A stretch of DNA of 5,753 nt from Sphingobacteriaceae bacterium. Its GTDB lineage: Bacteria; Bacteroidota; Bacteroidia; B-17B0; Aurantibacillaceae. Positions 1-5,753 of the stretch are shown here, piece by piece. Within the stretch, counting starts at the first letter, position 1. The number at the start of each line of letters is the position of its first letter. The position numbers and the translations under genes were made by a program. The notes beneath the pieces are model-generated. The model worked only from the letters and a program-made list of their open reading frames with translations, was not told the DNA's origin and made no database searches. The stretch covers positions 1-5,753 of the forward strand of contig JANYCL010000242.1 of NCBI GenBank assembly GCA_025360355.1. Direction: 5' to 3'.

Positions 1-157
1 AAAAATTGCCGATACACTCAAATGGGCGACTTCAAATGGAGCAGAAGCACTGGGAATTCAAAATAATTTCGGACAATTCATCAAAGGCAAAAATGCAGGG
101 ATGAATCACCTTAATTACAAGTCGGATAGATTAACATTTAATAGGACATTAGCATAG
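1..157 (+). CDS. Amidohydrolase-superfamily protein, C-terminal fragment
   Basis: This is the 3' end of a gene that starts before the window; 51 codons are visible (first full codon at position 2) and the stop TAG is at 155-157. The visible tail reads WATSNGAEALGI, then a Gly-x-Phe-x-x-Gly-Lys stretch (GQFIKGKNAGMN). This matches the end of metal-dependent amidohydrolases of the chlorohydrolase / imidazolonepropionase / adenosine-deaminase-like group, where an 'ATxNGAxALG' helix is followed by 'GxxxxGKxAD', the point at which the chain leaves the barrel and completes the small beta-sandwich domain. The usual Ala-Asp after Gly-Lys is replaced by Asn-Ala-Gly, which resembles my recollection of Bacteroidota members with a Gly-Leu/Val-Asn at this point. 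The catalytic metal ligands lie upstream and cannot be seen, so the substrate is unknown. It is not obviously related to the iron genes downstream. Confidence 0.72.
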   Translation, partial: KIADTLKWATSNGAEALGIQNNFGQFIKGKNAGMNHLNYKSDRLTFNRTLA

Positions 158-160
158 ACA

Positions 161-212
161 TACCCTATTTAAGGTATATTAAAACACCAATGTAAAACGT
201 ACCTTTAGGGTA
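161..212. promoter_or_regulatory. Inverted pair of TACC...GGTA elements upstream of feoA (candidate operator or leader hairpin)
   Basis: Positions 161-176 read TACCCTATTTAAGGTA and 200-212 read TACCTTTAGGGTA. The reverse complement of the second is TACCCTAAAGGTA, identical to the first except for three extra T (168-170). The elements are therefore two inverted copies of one motif, and each is itself a near-palindrome with TACC and GGTA arms. The second copy ends on the A of the feoA start codon. Read as DNA, this looks like a double operator for a dimeric repressor; metal-dependent regulators of the DtxR/MntR or Fur type often control feo genes, but the motif is not a clear match to a consensus I know. 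Read as RNA, 161-167 can pair with 206-212 and 171-176 with 200-205, giving a 13-bp bulged stem around a 23-base loop that would bury the translation start. No T-run follows, so it is not a typical terminator. Confidence 0.5.
175..182 (+). promoter_or_regulatory. Possible -7 element for feoAB
   Basis: TATATTAA partly fits the Bacteroidota -7 consensus TAnnTTTG (the TA and TT match, the final TG does not). It lies about 30 bases before the feoA start and overlaps the right end of the first TACC...GGTA element, as expected if a repressor bound there blocks polymerase. I do not see a convincing -33 TTTG at the right distance, so this is a weak call. A promoter inside the preceding gene, or read-through from it, is equally possible. 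Confidence 0.2.
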
Positions 213-433
213 TGAAAACCCTCGACAAATTAAAGATTGGTGAAAGCGGAGTTATTAAAGAGCTTACTAAAAAAGGGTTGTCTTTAAAACTGATCGAAAT
301 GGGTTGTCTCCCCGGCGAAAAAATTACGCTTACTAAAATTGCACCCCTTGGCGATCCTATAGCAATTGAAATTTCAGGTTACGAATTAAGTTTGCGAAAA
401 GACGAAGCCTCTTCCGTTGTGCTTGAGGATTAA
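212..433 (+). CDS. feoA: FeoA, small SH3-like partner of the ferrous iron transporter
   Basis: The product has 73 residues, the normal size for stand-alone FeoA, and is one cytoplasmic SH3-like beta-barrel domain. Family hallmarks are in order: L-x-x-L-x-x-G near the start (residues 4-10), the Ile-x-x-Met-Gly-x-x-Pro-Gly-Glu turn (about 28-36), the A-P-L-G-D-P-I segment (about 44-50), and the closing L-S-L-R-K-D-E-A strand (59-66). FeoA proteins bind FeoB and are needed for, or tune, Fe(II) uptake; the exact mechanism is unsettled. ATG at 212 is chosen because it gives the family's standard N-terminus. The AGGG at 207-210 is too close to it to serve as a Shine-Dalgarno site, so initiation is likely leaderless-like or A/T-rich driven, as is common in this phylum. 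feoB follows after one base, so the two are surely co-transcribed. The inverted element just upstream suggests regulation. Confidence 0.95.
   Translation: MKTLDKLKIGESGVIKELTKKGLSLKLIEMGCLPGEKITLTKIAPLGDPIAIEISGYELSLRKDEASSVVLED
425..429 (+). promoter_or_regulatory. Ribosome binding site that decides the feoB start
   Basis: GAGGA lies five bases before the ATG at 435, inside the last codons of feoA. It is the only good Shine-Dalgarno match at a gene start in this window. It supports ATG 435 over the in-frame TTG at 417, which would make feoB overlap feoA and add six residues with no family counterpart. It also fits translational coupling across the one-base gap. Confidence 0.5.
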
Positions 434-434
434 A

Positions 435-2468
435 ATGGAAACGGCTTCTCCGCAAATAAAAAACAAATCCATTTCTGTTGCGCTATTAGGAAATCCAAAT
501 TCCGGCAAAACAACTTTATTTAATTCGTTAACCGGCTTAAATCAAAAAACAGGAAATTATCCGGGTGTAACGGTCGACAAACATGTCGGCACCACTAAAA
601 CAACAAACGGAATTAAATTAAGCATTACCGATCTTCCCGGAACTTATAGCCTATATCCAAAATCTTTAGACGAAGAAGTGGCTTGTAAAGTTTTATTGGG
701 AAATGATATTGATGTTTCTGTAGTTGTTACCGACTCTTCAAATTTGAAACGTCATTTATTATTAGCAACACAGGTTATTGATCTGAAAATTCCTGTGATT
801 GTTGTCCTGAATATGATCGATGAAGCGGATGCGCTTGGATTGAAAATTAATAAAGAAGAATTAAGCCGTTTGTTGGGCGTAAAGATCGTTGCTGTTAATT
901 CGCGCACAAAAGAAGGATTTGAAGAACTAAAATCAATTATCACAGGAGCAACTATTTCTGAAAATACATTTTATGATGTAAGTAAGCCAAACGAACTAAG
1001 CGCAACCGGGTTTAAAAATATAATTGAAAAGCAATTTGAAAAAAACGAAGAGTACAAGACGAAATTAGATCTGTTCGAAGAAAAAGATACCGTTTACCGT
1101 TTTAATGTCATCAATTATATTTTTGCAAAAACGGTAACGCTTCCGCAAAACGCAACAAGAACTTTTTCAGACAAAGCGGATAAAGTAATCACACATCCGA
1201 TTTTTGGATATGGTATTTTATTATTGGTGTTGTTTGTGGTGTTTCAGTTTATTTTTTTTATAGCTGAATTTCCAATGGCGTGGATAGAAAATTCGTTCGC
1301 GTTCTTCATGGAAAAAACTTCTGCGATATTGCCTGCAGGACAATTAAACGATCTTTTAGTAAATGGAGTTTTGGCCGGATTAAGCGGGATCGTTGTTTTC
1401 ATTCCGCAAATAGCGTTGTTATTTTTATTTATCGGTTTATTGGAAGATTCCGGTTACATGGCGCGTGTAAGTTTTATTATGGATAAAATTTTCAGGCGCT
1501 TTGGATTAAATGGAAAATCGGTAATTCCAATTGTAAGCGGCGTGGCTTGTGCAGTACCTTCTATTTTAGGAGCAAGAACTATTAGCAATTATAAAGAACG
1601 CTTGATAACAATTTTGGTTATTCCATTAATGAGTTGCTCTGCACGTTTACCGGTTTATACTTTATTAATTTCCTTAATGGTGCCGGACGAAATGATATTT
1701 GGAATTTTTAATTTGAAGGGAATTATTTTATTGGGAATGTATTTGCTTGGATTTGTCGCAACATTGGCGACAGCTTTCGTTTTAAAATTAATTGTAAAAA
1801 CAAAGGAAAAAAGTTATTTTATTATGGAACTTCCCGTTTACAGAATGCCGCAATGGAAAAGCATTGGCGTAATTGTGGTGGGAAAAGTAAAAGTTTTTTT
1901 GTGGGAAGCGGGGAAAGTGATAATGGCGATCTCTATTGTGCTTTGGTTTCTAAGTTCGCATGGTCCGGAAAATGATTTTGAAAAAATAGAACAAAAATTT
2001 TCTCAACAAATAAATACGCCGAACAATAATTCAAAGCAAGAATTAATAAAACAAATGCAAGCCCAAAAACTGGAAGCATCCTACGCGGGCCGCTTAGGAA
2101 AAAAAATAGAACCCGCCATAAAACCCTTGGGTTTTGATTGGAAAATAGGAATCGCACTGATCACATCATTTGCCGCACGCGAAGTTTTTGTCGGGACCAT
2201 GGCCACAATTTACAGCGCAAACGATTCCGAAAATATAACATCAGTACGTGAAAAATTAATTTTGGAAAAGGATGAAACCGGAAAACCAAAATACAATGCA
2301 GCGGTGTGCTTATCTTTATTGGTGTTTTACGCTTTCGCTATGCAATGCATGAGTACAATGGCGGTTGTTTTACGGGAAACTAAAAGCTGGAACTGGACAC
2401 TCATCCAATTTTTTTATATGACAGGATTGGCTTATTTATCTTCCTATCTTGTCTATAATTTATTTTAA
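435..2468 (+). CDS. feoB: FeoB, GTP-dependent ferrous iron transporter
   Basis: The 677-residue inner-membrane protein imports Fe(II). The N-terminal G domain is complete: G1 GNPNSGKT (19-26), G2 Thr46 in GVTV, G3 DLPG (66-69), G4 NMID (126-129), and a G5 loop near 153-157. A helical GDP-release region follows (about 175-250). The first membrane helix starts near 256. The first gate repeat is SGVACAVP with Cys372, followed by an S-C-S-A-R-L-P-V-Y segment; the second is around Arg582-Glu583 (A-A-R-E-V-F-V-G-T-M). A charged Gln/Lys/Glu-rich loop (about 510-555) lies between membrane blocks, and a C-S-T-M-A motif precedes the last helices. The length is near the short end of the family (E. coli 773) because no long C-terminal cytoplasmic tail is present. 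FeoA is a separate gene, not fused as in some Bacteroides, and no FeoC follows. The final codons interlock with the convergent gene. Confidence 0.97.
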   Translation: METASPQIKNKSISVALLGNPNSGKTTLFNSLTGLNQKTGNYPGVTVDKHVGTTKTTNGIKLSITDLPGTYSLYPKSLDEEVACKVLLGNDIDVSVVVTDSSNLKRHLLLATQVIDLKIPVIVVLNMIDEADALGLKINKEELSRLLGVKIVAVNSRTKEGFEELKSIITGATISENTFYDVSKPNELSATGFKNIIEKQFEKNEEYKTKLDLFEEKDTVYRFNVINYIFAKTVTLPQNATRTFSDKADKVITHPIFGYGILLLVLFVVFQFIFFIAEFPMAWIENSFAFFMEKTSAILPAGQLNDLLVNGVLAGLSGIVVFIPQIALLFLFIGLLEDSGYMARVSFIMDKIFRRFGLNGKSVIPIVSGVACAVPSILGARTISNYKERLITILVIPLMSCSARLPVYTLLISLMVPDEMIFGIFNLKGIILLGMYLLGFVATLATAFVLKLIVKTKEKSYFIMELPVYRMPQWKSIGVIVVGKVKVFLWEAGKVIMAISIVLWFLSSHGPENDFEKIEQKFSQQINTPNNNSKQELIKQMQAQKLEASYAGRLGKKIEPAIKPLGFDWKIGIALITSFAAREVFVGTMATIYSANDSENITSVREKLILEKDETGKPKYNAAVCLSLLVFYAFAMQCMSTMAVVLRETKSWNWTLIQFFYMTGLAYLSSYLVYNLF

Positions 2469-3118
2469 TCTTTCTCTTTAAAATTAATATTCTTGCCGCG
2501 TGTACCTCTTAAACGCTTCCATTTGCTTTCGCGGTCAGGTAAAGCAACAAATGTATCAAGTTTTAATTGTTTAAATTCTATAATGGGAGTTGCATGAGAC
2601 AAAGTCCTTAATGTATCAACTATCACAGGTAAAAATCCCAAACCTTTCGTGCGTTTTTTTCCAAAACGGTATAATAATTTTGATTGAAACATATCGCTGG
2701 CTAAAGCAATGTTTGTAAAACCGAGTTTCTTCCCGAGCTTAAAACCATACCAAACATTTTCCGTACTGTGTTCTGCTTTACTTTCAACAAAAATATTTTG
2801 TTCAGGAACTCCTAAAGCCATTGCATATTGTTTCATTATTTTAGCTTCTACATAAGGTGAGTAAACGGCGCCCCCGCTCATGATAAGGTTTTTTGTCAAT
2901 CCTCTTTTATATAAATGCACCGCCCAAACAACCCGCATTAGCATCACGCGGTCCCACTCAGGTTCAATAAAAGGCACTCCCGGCACTATAACAGCATCAT
3001 ACTGAGGATGTTTTTTTAATGAACGCGTGTACATTTTTTTTATAGAAGGCGTAAAAAGTGAACAATCTGAAAAAAGCAGCAGTGTTAAAAGACTAAAGAC
3101 TATTAATTTTTTGTGCAT
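2465..3118 (-). CDS. DUF218 (YdcF/SanA/ElyC-like) exported protein, probable lipoprotein
   Basis: The 217-residue product begins with a signal sequence (Lys3-Lys4, hydrophobic 5-16) ending in L-F-S-D-C19. A Cys there suggests a lipoprotein, although Asp at -1 is not the usual Gly/Ala/Ser. The mature part is a single DUF218 domain: Asp41-Ala-Val-Ile-Val-Pro-Gly47, R-V-x-x-x-x-x-A-x-x-L-Y-K-R-G (57-73), S-G-G (81-83), Glu91 in the Y-V-E-A-x-x-M segment, then F-V-E-x-x-A-x-x-S-T-E-N (110-121). These are the conserved acidic and glycine positions of the family. E. coli relatives SanA and ElyC affect envelope integrity and YdcF binds S-adenosylmethionine, but no reaction is established, so I give no gene symbol. 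The C-terminus (about 195-217) is very basic. Translation starts at ATG 3118 without a visible Shine-Dalgarno site. Its stop codon overlaps that of feoB, so it is convergent and not part of the iron operon. Confidence 0.85.
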   Translation of the reverse strand: MHKKLIVFSLLTLLLFSDCSLFTPSIKKMYTRSLKKHPQYDAVIVPGVPFIEPEWDRVMLMRVVWAVHLYKRGLTKNLIMSGGAVYSPYVEAKIMKQYAMALGVPEQNIFVESKAEHSTENVWYGFKLGKKLGFTNIALASDMFQSKLLYRFGKKRTKGLGFLPVIVDTLRTLSHATPIIEFKQLKLDTFVALPDRESKWKRLRGTRGKNINFKEKD

Positions 3119-3187
3119 AAGGATTTGCGATAAAGATAAGCAGTTTATGATAAAAATTGTATTTTAGTCACAACAATAAACCCCGAC
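3119..3187. promoter_or_regulatory. Divergent promoter region between the DUF218 gene and the TPR operon
   Basis: The 69-base A+T-rich gap separates two divergent start codons and must hold both promoters unless one lies in coding sequence. On the minus strand TATCTTTA (plus positions 3131-3138) matches the Bacteroidota -7 consensus TAnnTTTG at five of six fixed positions and lies 13 bases from the DUF218 start. On the plus strand TATTTTAG (3160-3167) also matches at five of six and lies 20 bases from the TPR start. Neither has a clear -33 TTTG at 17-23 bases, so the individual boxes are tentative while the region as a whole is secure by layout. No inverted repeat stands out. Confidence 0.4.
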
Positions 3188-4240
3188 ATGAAGAAACTTT
3201 TAATAGTATTGTTATGCGCACTTAATTATTCTGTGTTTTCACAGGATACGGTTAAAGTTGCATCCGTGCTCACTCCCGACCAACAAGCCGAATTGGACTA
3301 TAATAGCGGACTTGAAAAATTAAAAAATAACGATTACACATCCGCCATCGATTTCTTCACCAAAAGTATTGTAAGCAAACCAACTTTTGATAAAGCATTG
3401 ATCAATCGCGCAGTTGCCTTAACGCAAGCTAAACGTTATGTTGAAGCGTGTGCGGATATTAATTCAGTTATTAAACTAACGCCTCAAAATGCAGAAGCAT
3501 ATTTTACTAAAAGTTTAATTTTCTTTAACGAAGGAAAAAAAGATTCGCAATTGGTTGCTTTGGATAAATGCATTGGCATAAATCCGAATCACGCTGAGGC
3601 AAGTTATTACAGAGGTTTATTAATGTACGAAAACGGTGAATATAAAACAGCAATAGAAAGTTATAACAAAGCAATTATGGCTAAAGCGGATTATGCTTAT
3701 GCGTATAACGACAGAGCAAGCGCTAAACGCGCAATGGATGATCTGCCGGGAGCAATTGCTGATTATGAAAAAGCAATTAGTCTTGACGGAAATCAAGCAT
3801 TTGTATATAACAACCTTGGCTCTGCTTACCGCGAAAATAAAAATTTACCAAAAGCCATTGAGTCATATGGTAAAGCATTAGGAATAAATCCGAAATACTT
3901 TATAGCGCAAAATAACAGAGGCTCTGCTAATCTGGAAAATGGCAATGCAAAAAACGCGCAAGCGGATTTCGAAGAAGTATTAAAAAAAGACCCGAATAAT
4001 TCTTCAGCATATAACGGGTTAGCATCTGTTGCCATAAAAAATAAAGAGTATCAAAAAGCAAAAGACATGTCGACAAAAGCGATCCAATTAAACGCAAAAA
4101 ATGGACCAGCTTATTATAACCGTGGTATTGCTAAACAAATGTTAAGGGAAGACGAAGGATGTTGTCAGGATTGGAAACAAGCTCTTCAGCTTGGTGTTTT
4201 AGCAGCTAAATCATTTATTAACACAGATTGCAGCGAATAG
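3188..4240 (+). CDS. Secreted TPR-repeat protein (nine tandem TPR units)
   Basis: The 350-residue protein has a Sec signal peptide (Lys2-Lys3, hydrophobic core, V-F-S18 then Gln19), so it is periplasmic or outer-envelope. After a short linker, residues 34-339 divide into exactly nine consecutive 34-residue TPR units with no insertions: Ala20 is kept in seven of the nine (Gln and Cys in units 3 and 9), position 8 is Gly, Ala or Ser, and Pro32 recurs in several units. The last unit holds Cys325-Cys326-x-Asp-Trp and the tail ends with Cys348; a Cys-x-Asp-Trp/Leu-Lys-x-Ala-x-x-Leu-Gly ... Cys cap is common in Bacteroidota TPR proteins and could form a disulphide. TPR arrays bind other proteins and have no catalytic role. 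The next gene starts four bases later, so the two are probably co-transcribed and may act in one complex. The partner is unknown. ATG 3188 is chosen for the intact signal peptide; no Shine-Dalgarno site is visible. Confidence 0.9.
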   Translation: MKKLLIVLLCALNYSVFSQDTVKVASVLTPDQQAELDYNSGLEKLKNNDYTSAIDFFTKSIVSKPTFDKALINRAVALTQAKRYVEACADINSVIKLTPQNAEAYFTKSLIFFNEGKKDSQLVALDKCIGINPNHAEASYYRGLLMYENGEYKTAIESYNKAIMAKADYAYAYNDRASAKRAMDDLPGAIADYEKAISLDGNQAFVYNNLGSAYRENKNLPKAIESYGKALGINPKYFIAQNNRGSANLENGNAKNAQADFEEVLKKDPNNSSAYNGLASVAIKNKEYQKAKDMSTKAIQLNAKNGPAYYNRGIAKQMLREDEGCCQDWKQALQLGVLAAKSFINTDCSE

Positions 4241-4244
4241 ATAT

Positions 4245-5753
4245 ATGAAAAAATTATTTTACATACTACTAACGGTTTTAGCCTTACCGCTTTTCAATTT
4301 TGCTCAGCAAAATGTGGAATTTGAAAAAAAGAATTTTCCTGACAGAAAAGATGAATTAAAAGAAGCCATAAAAGAATTACGCGAAGGTGATGCTATTTGG
4401 GATCTTCAGCAGACAAACATTTACCCAGTTGCTATTCCGCATTATTTAGCGGCGCAAAAATTTAATCCTAATAATGCACAGCTTAATTACAGAATCGGAG
4501 CAGCCTATCTTCAAACACACGAAAAAGGAAAAGCGTATGATTATATAACCAAAGCGTACAATTTAAATCCAGCTGTTGATGATAGGATACGATTCTATAC
4601 CGGATGGGTTTATCACTTGCGATCAGAGTGGGAGAAAGCTATTACAGAATATCAAGGTTACGTAACCAGCCTTGGAGGAAAACAAAAAGAAGAGATAGCA
4701 AAAGCTAATAAAAGAATTGAAGAATGCAGAACAGGAATTGAGTTAGCAAAAAATCCGATCCGTGTTTTTATTGATAACGTTGGTCCTGAAATTAATTCAT
4801 CTTACAGTGATTATTCACCGGTAATTACAGCCGATGAAAGTTTAATGATGTTTACGTCACGTCGCCCGGGCGGAGTTAGCGCAGGTTTAAGTGAGGAAGA
4901 TAATTTACCGTATGAAGATATTTGGCTATCAACTAAAAATGGAAAAAAATGGACCAACGCACGCAACATTGGCGCGCCGGTTAATTTAGAATTACATAAC
5001 GCCGCTATTTGTTTATCGCCCGACGGACAAAAATTAATTACTTACGATGGAGCTAAACAAGGAGGAGATCTGTTCATTTCAGAATTAATGGGATTAACTT
5101 GGACAAAACCAGAGTCACTTGGCAAAGCAATTAATACAGATGGTCACGAAGCCTCTGCATCTTTTTCTTATGATGGAAAAGATCTGTTCTTTGTGAGTTC
5201 GGACCGCAAAGACGGGTTGGGAGGCCACGATCTTTATACTTCTCACATAAGTGAAAAAGGAAAATTTGAAAAAGCAGTTAATCTTGGCCCGCCAATTAAT
5301 ACTCCATATGACGAAGATGGTGTTTACATGATGCCTGATGGAAAAACAATGTATTACTCTTCGAGAGGTCCTGGTTCTATTGGCGGTTACGATATTTTTA
5401 AAACTACTTTTGAAAACGGAAAATGGACGCAACCAGTTAATATGGGAATTCCAATTAACACACCTGATGATGATGTATTCTTTGTATTAGCAGCTAACGG
5501 TCGTCACGCCTTCTACGCAAGCGCAAGTATGAAAGGTTATGGCGGACAAGATATTTACCGTTTAACAATTTTAGGTCCTGAAAAACAACCATTATTAAAT
5601 GCAGAAGATCAACTATTAGCAATGGCGGCTAATCCAATTTCGAATTTAAAAACGGAAGCTGCAGTTGCTGCTACGGGACCAAAGATGGCTTTATTAAAAG
5701 GAGTTATTACAGATGAAAAAACAAAAGAAATTTTAGAAGCGTCGATCGATCTT
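4245..5753 (+). CDS. TPR-PD40 propeller-CRD envelope protein, PorE-like, 3' end outside window
   Basis: The gene is open to the window edge with 503 codons visible and no stop. A signal peptide (residues 1-20, cut at F-A20 before Gln21) shows export; there is no lipobox Cys. Residues about 35-165 are TPR-like helices, with units around P-H-Y-L-A-A-Q-K-F-N-P-N-N and A-Y-D-Y-I-T-K-A-Y-N-L-N-P. Residues about 185-440 form a PD40/WD40-like beta-propeller: a motif like G-K-x-W-T-x-P-x-N-x-G-x-P-I-N-T recurs with its aromatic at 236, 286, 341 and 394, each preceded by a D-I/L-W/F/Y strand. A linker leads to K-G-V-I-T-D-E-K-T-K-E-I-L-E-A at 485, the opening of a carboxypeptidase-regulatory-like domain. 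The order matches PorE of Porphyromonas gingivalis, which ends in an OmpA-type peptidoglycan-binding domain; that part is not visible. Many Bacteroidota carry several such paralogues, so a role in type IX secretion is only a possibility. It follows the TPR gene by four bases. Confidence 0.88.
   Translation, partial: MKKLFYILLTVLALPLFNFAQQNVEFEKKNFPDRKDELKEAIKELREGDAIWDLQQTNIYPVAIPHYLAAQKFNPNNAQLNYRIGAAYLQTHEKGKAYDYITKAYNLNPAVDDRIRFYTGWVYHLRSEWEKAITEYQGYVTSLGGKQKEEIAKANKRIEECRTGIELAKNPIRVFIDNVGPEINSSYSDYSPVITADESLMMFTSRRPGGVSAGLSEEDNLPYEDIWLSTKNGKKWTNARNIGAPVNLELHNAAICLSPDGQKLITYDGAKQGGDLFISELMGLTWTKPESLGKAINTDGHEASASFSYDGKDLFFVSSDRKDGLGGHDLYTSHISEKGKFEKAVNLGPPINTPYDEDGVYMMPDGKTMYYSSRGPGSIGGYDIFKTTFENGKWTQPVNMGIPINTPDDDVFFVLAANGRHAFYASASMKGYGGQDIYRLTILGPEKQPLLNAEDQLLAMAANPISNLKTEAAVAATGPKMALLKGVITDEKTKEILEASIDL

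Noticed and set aside
161..212. Rho-independent terminator after the amidohydrolase gene
   Set aside because: The stem is AT-rich with a bulge and a long 23-base loop, no T-run follows, and its right arm runs into the feoA start codon.
417..434. In-frame TTG at 417 as the feoB start
   Set aside because: It would add six residues without a family counterpart and overlap feoA; ATG 435 has a GAGGA site five bases upstream and gives a normal N-terminus leading to the G1 loop.
752..943. Minus-strand open frame opposite feoB
   Set aside because: It lies wholly inside the conserved G domain of feoB, has no recognisable domain and low-complexity composition; it is a shadow. The same applies to minus 1933-2157 and plus 1280-1486.
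1252..1259. Run of eight T in feoB (and similar T runs at 1894-1900 and 3034-3041) as phase-variation tracts
   Set aside because: Runs of seven or eight are expected in AT-rich coding DNA, here encoding Phe or Lys in membrane or basic segments; all frames are intact and no contingency-gene context is present.
3693..4035. Short open frames on both strands within the TPR gene (plus 3693-3881 and minus 3826-4035)
   Set aside because: Both sit inside TPR units 5-8 of the real frame, and their products look like out-of-frame readings of repeats.
5115..5432. Minus-strand open frame of 105 codons opposite the propeller gene
   Set aside because: The plus frame encodes clear repeated propeller motifs across the same bases; the antisense product is rich in Ser, Phe and Arg with no family features.
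1..5753. Mobile element, defence island, CRISPR array, tRNA or toxin-antitoxin system
   Set aside because: No transposase, integrase, terminal repeats, spaced direct repeats, cloverleaf or small paired genes were seen; codon use and AT content look uniform from end to end.

Overview
The window looks like a stretch of chromosome from a low-GC member of the Bacteroidota. Three things point there: exported proteins with a signal peptide cut just before Gln, the form of FeoB with an Ser-Gly-Val-Ala-Cys-Ala-Val-Pro gate sequence, and a TPR / PD40 propeller / regulatory-domain architecture like PorE, an envelope protein of type IX secretion bacteria. Shine-Dalgarno sequences are mostly absent, which also fits. 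I would not name a family or genus.

Layout. Positions 1-157 hold the last 51 codons of an amidohydrolase-superfamily protein on the + strand. A 54-base gap follows with a striking inverted pair of TACC...GGTA elements that ends on the start codon of feoA. feoA (212-433) and feoB (435-2468) are separated by one base and form a ferrous iron import operon. feoB meets a convergent gene (2465-3118, minus strand) tail to tail, with the two stop codons interlocked in one TTAA. That gene encodes a small DUF218 (YdcF/SanA-like) exported protein, probably a lipoprotein. A 69-base divergent promoter region separates it from a two-gene + strand unit: a secreted protein made of nine contiguous TPR units (3188-4240), then, four bases later, a large TPR-PD40 propeller protein (4245 onward) that runs off the end of the window as a carboxypeptidase-regulatory-like domain begins.

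How the parts work together. FeoA and FeoB are a cytoplasmic partner and an inner-membrane GTP-dependent Fe(II) transporter, and the repeated palindromic element in front of feoA is a good candidate operator or translation-control element. The other three complete or nearly complete proteins act in the periplasm or outer envelope. The last pair is probably co-transcribed, and by architecture may be an outer-membrane/peptidoglycan-associated scaffold. No RNA genes, insertion sequences, CRISPR arrays or prophage parts were seen. I see no convincing new defence or mobile system; the best unexplained signal is the feoA upstream element.
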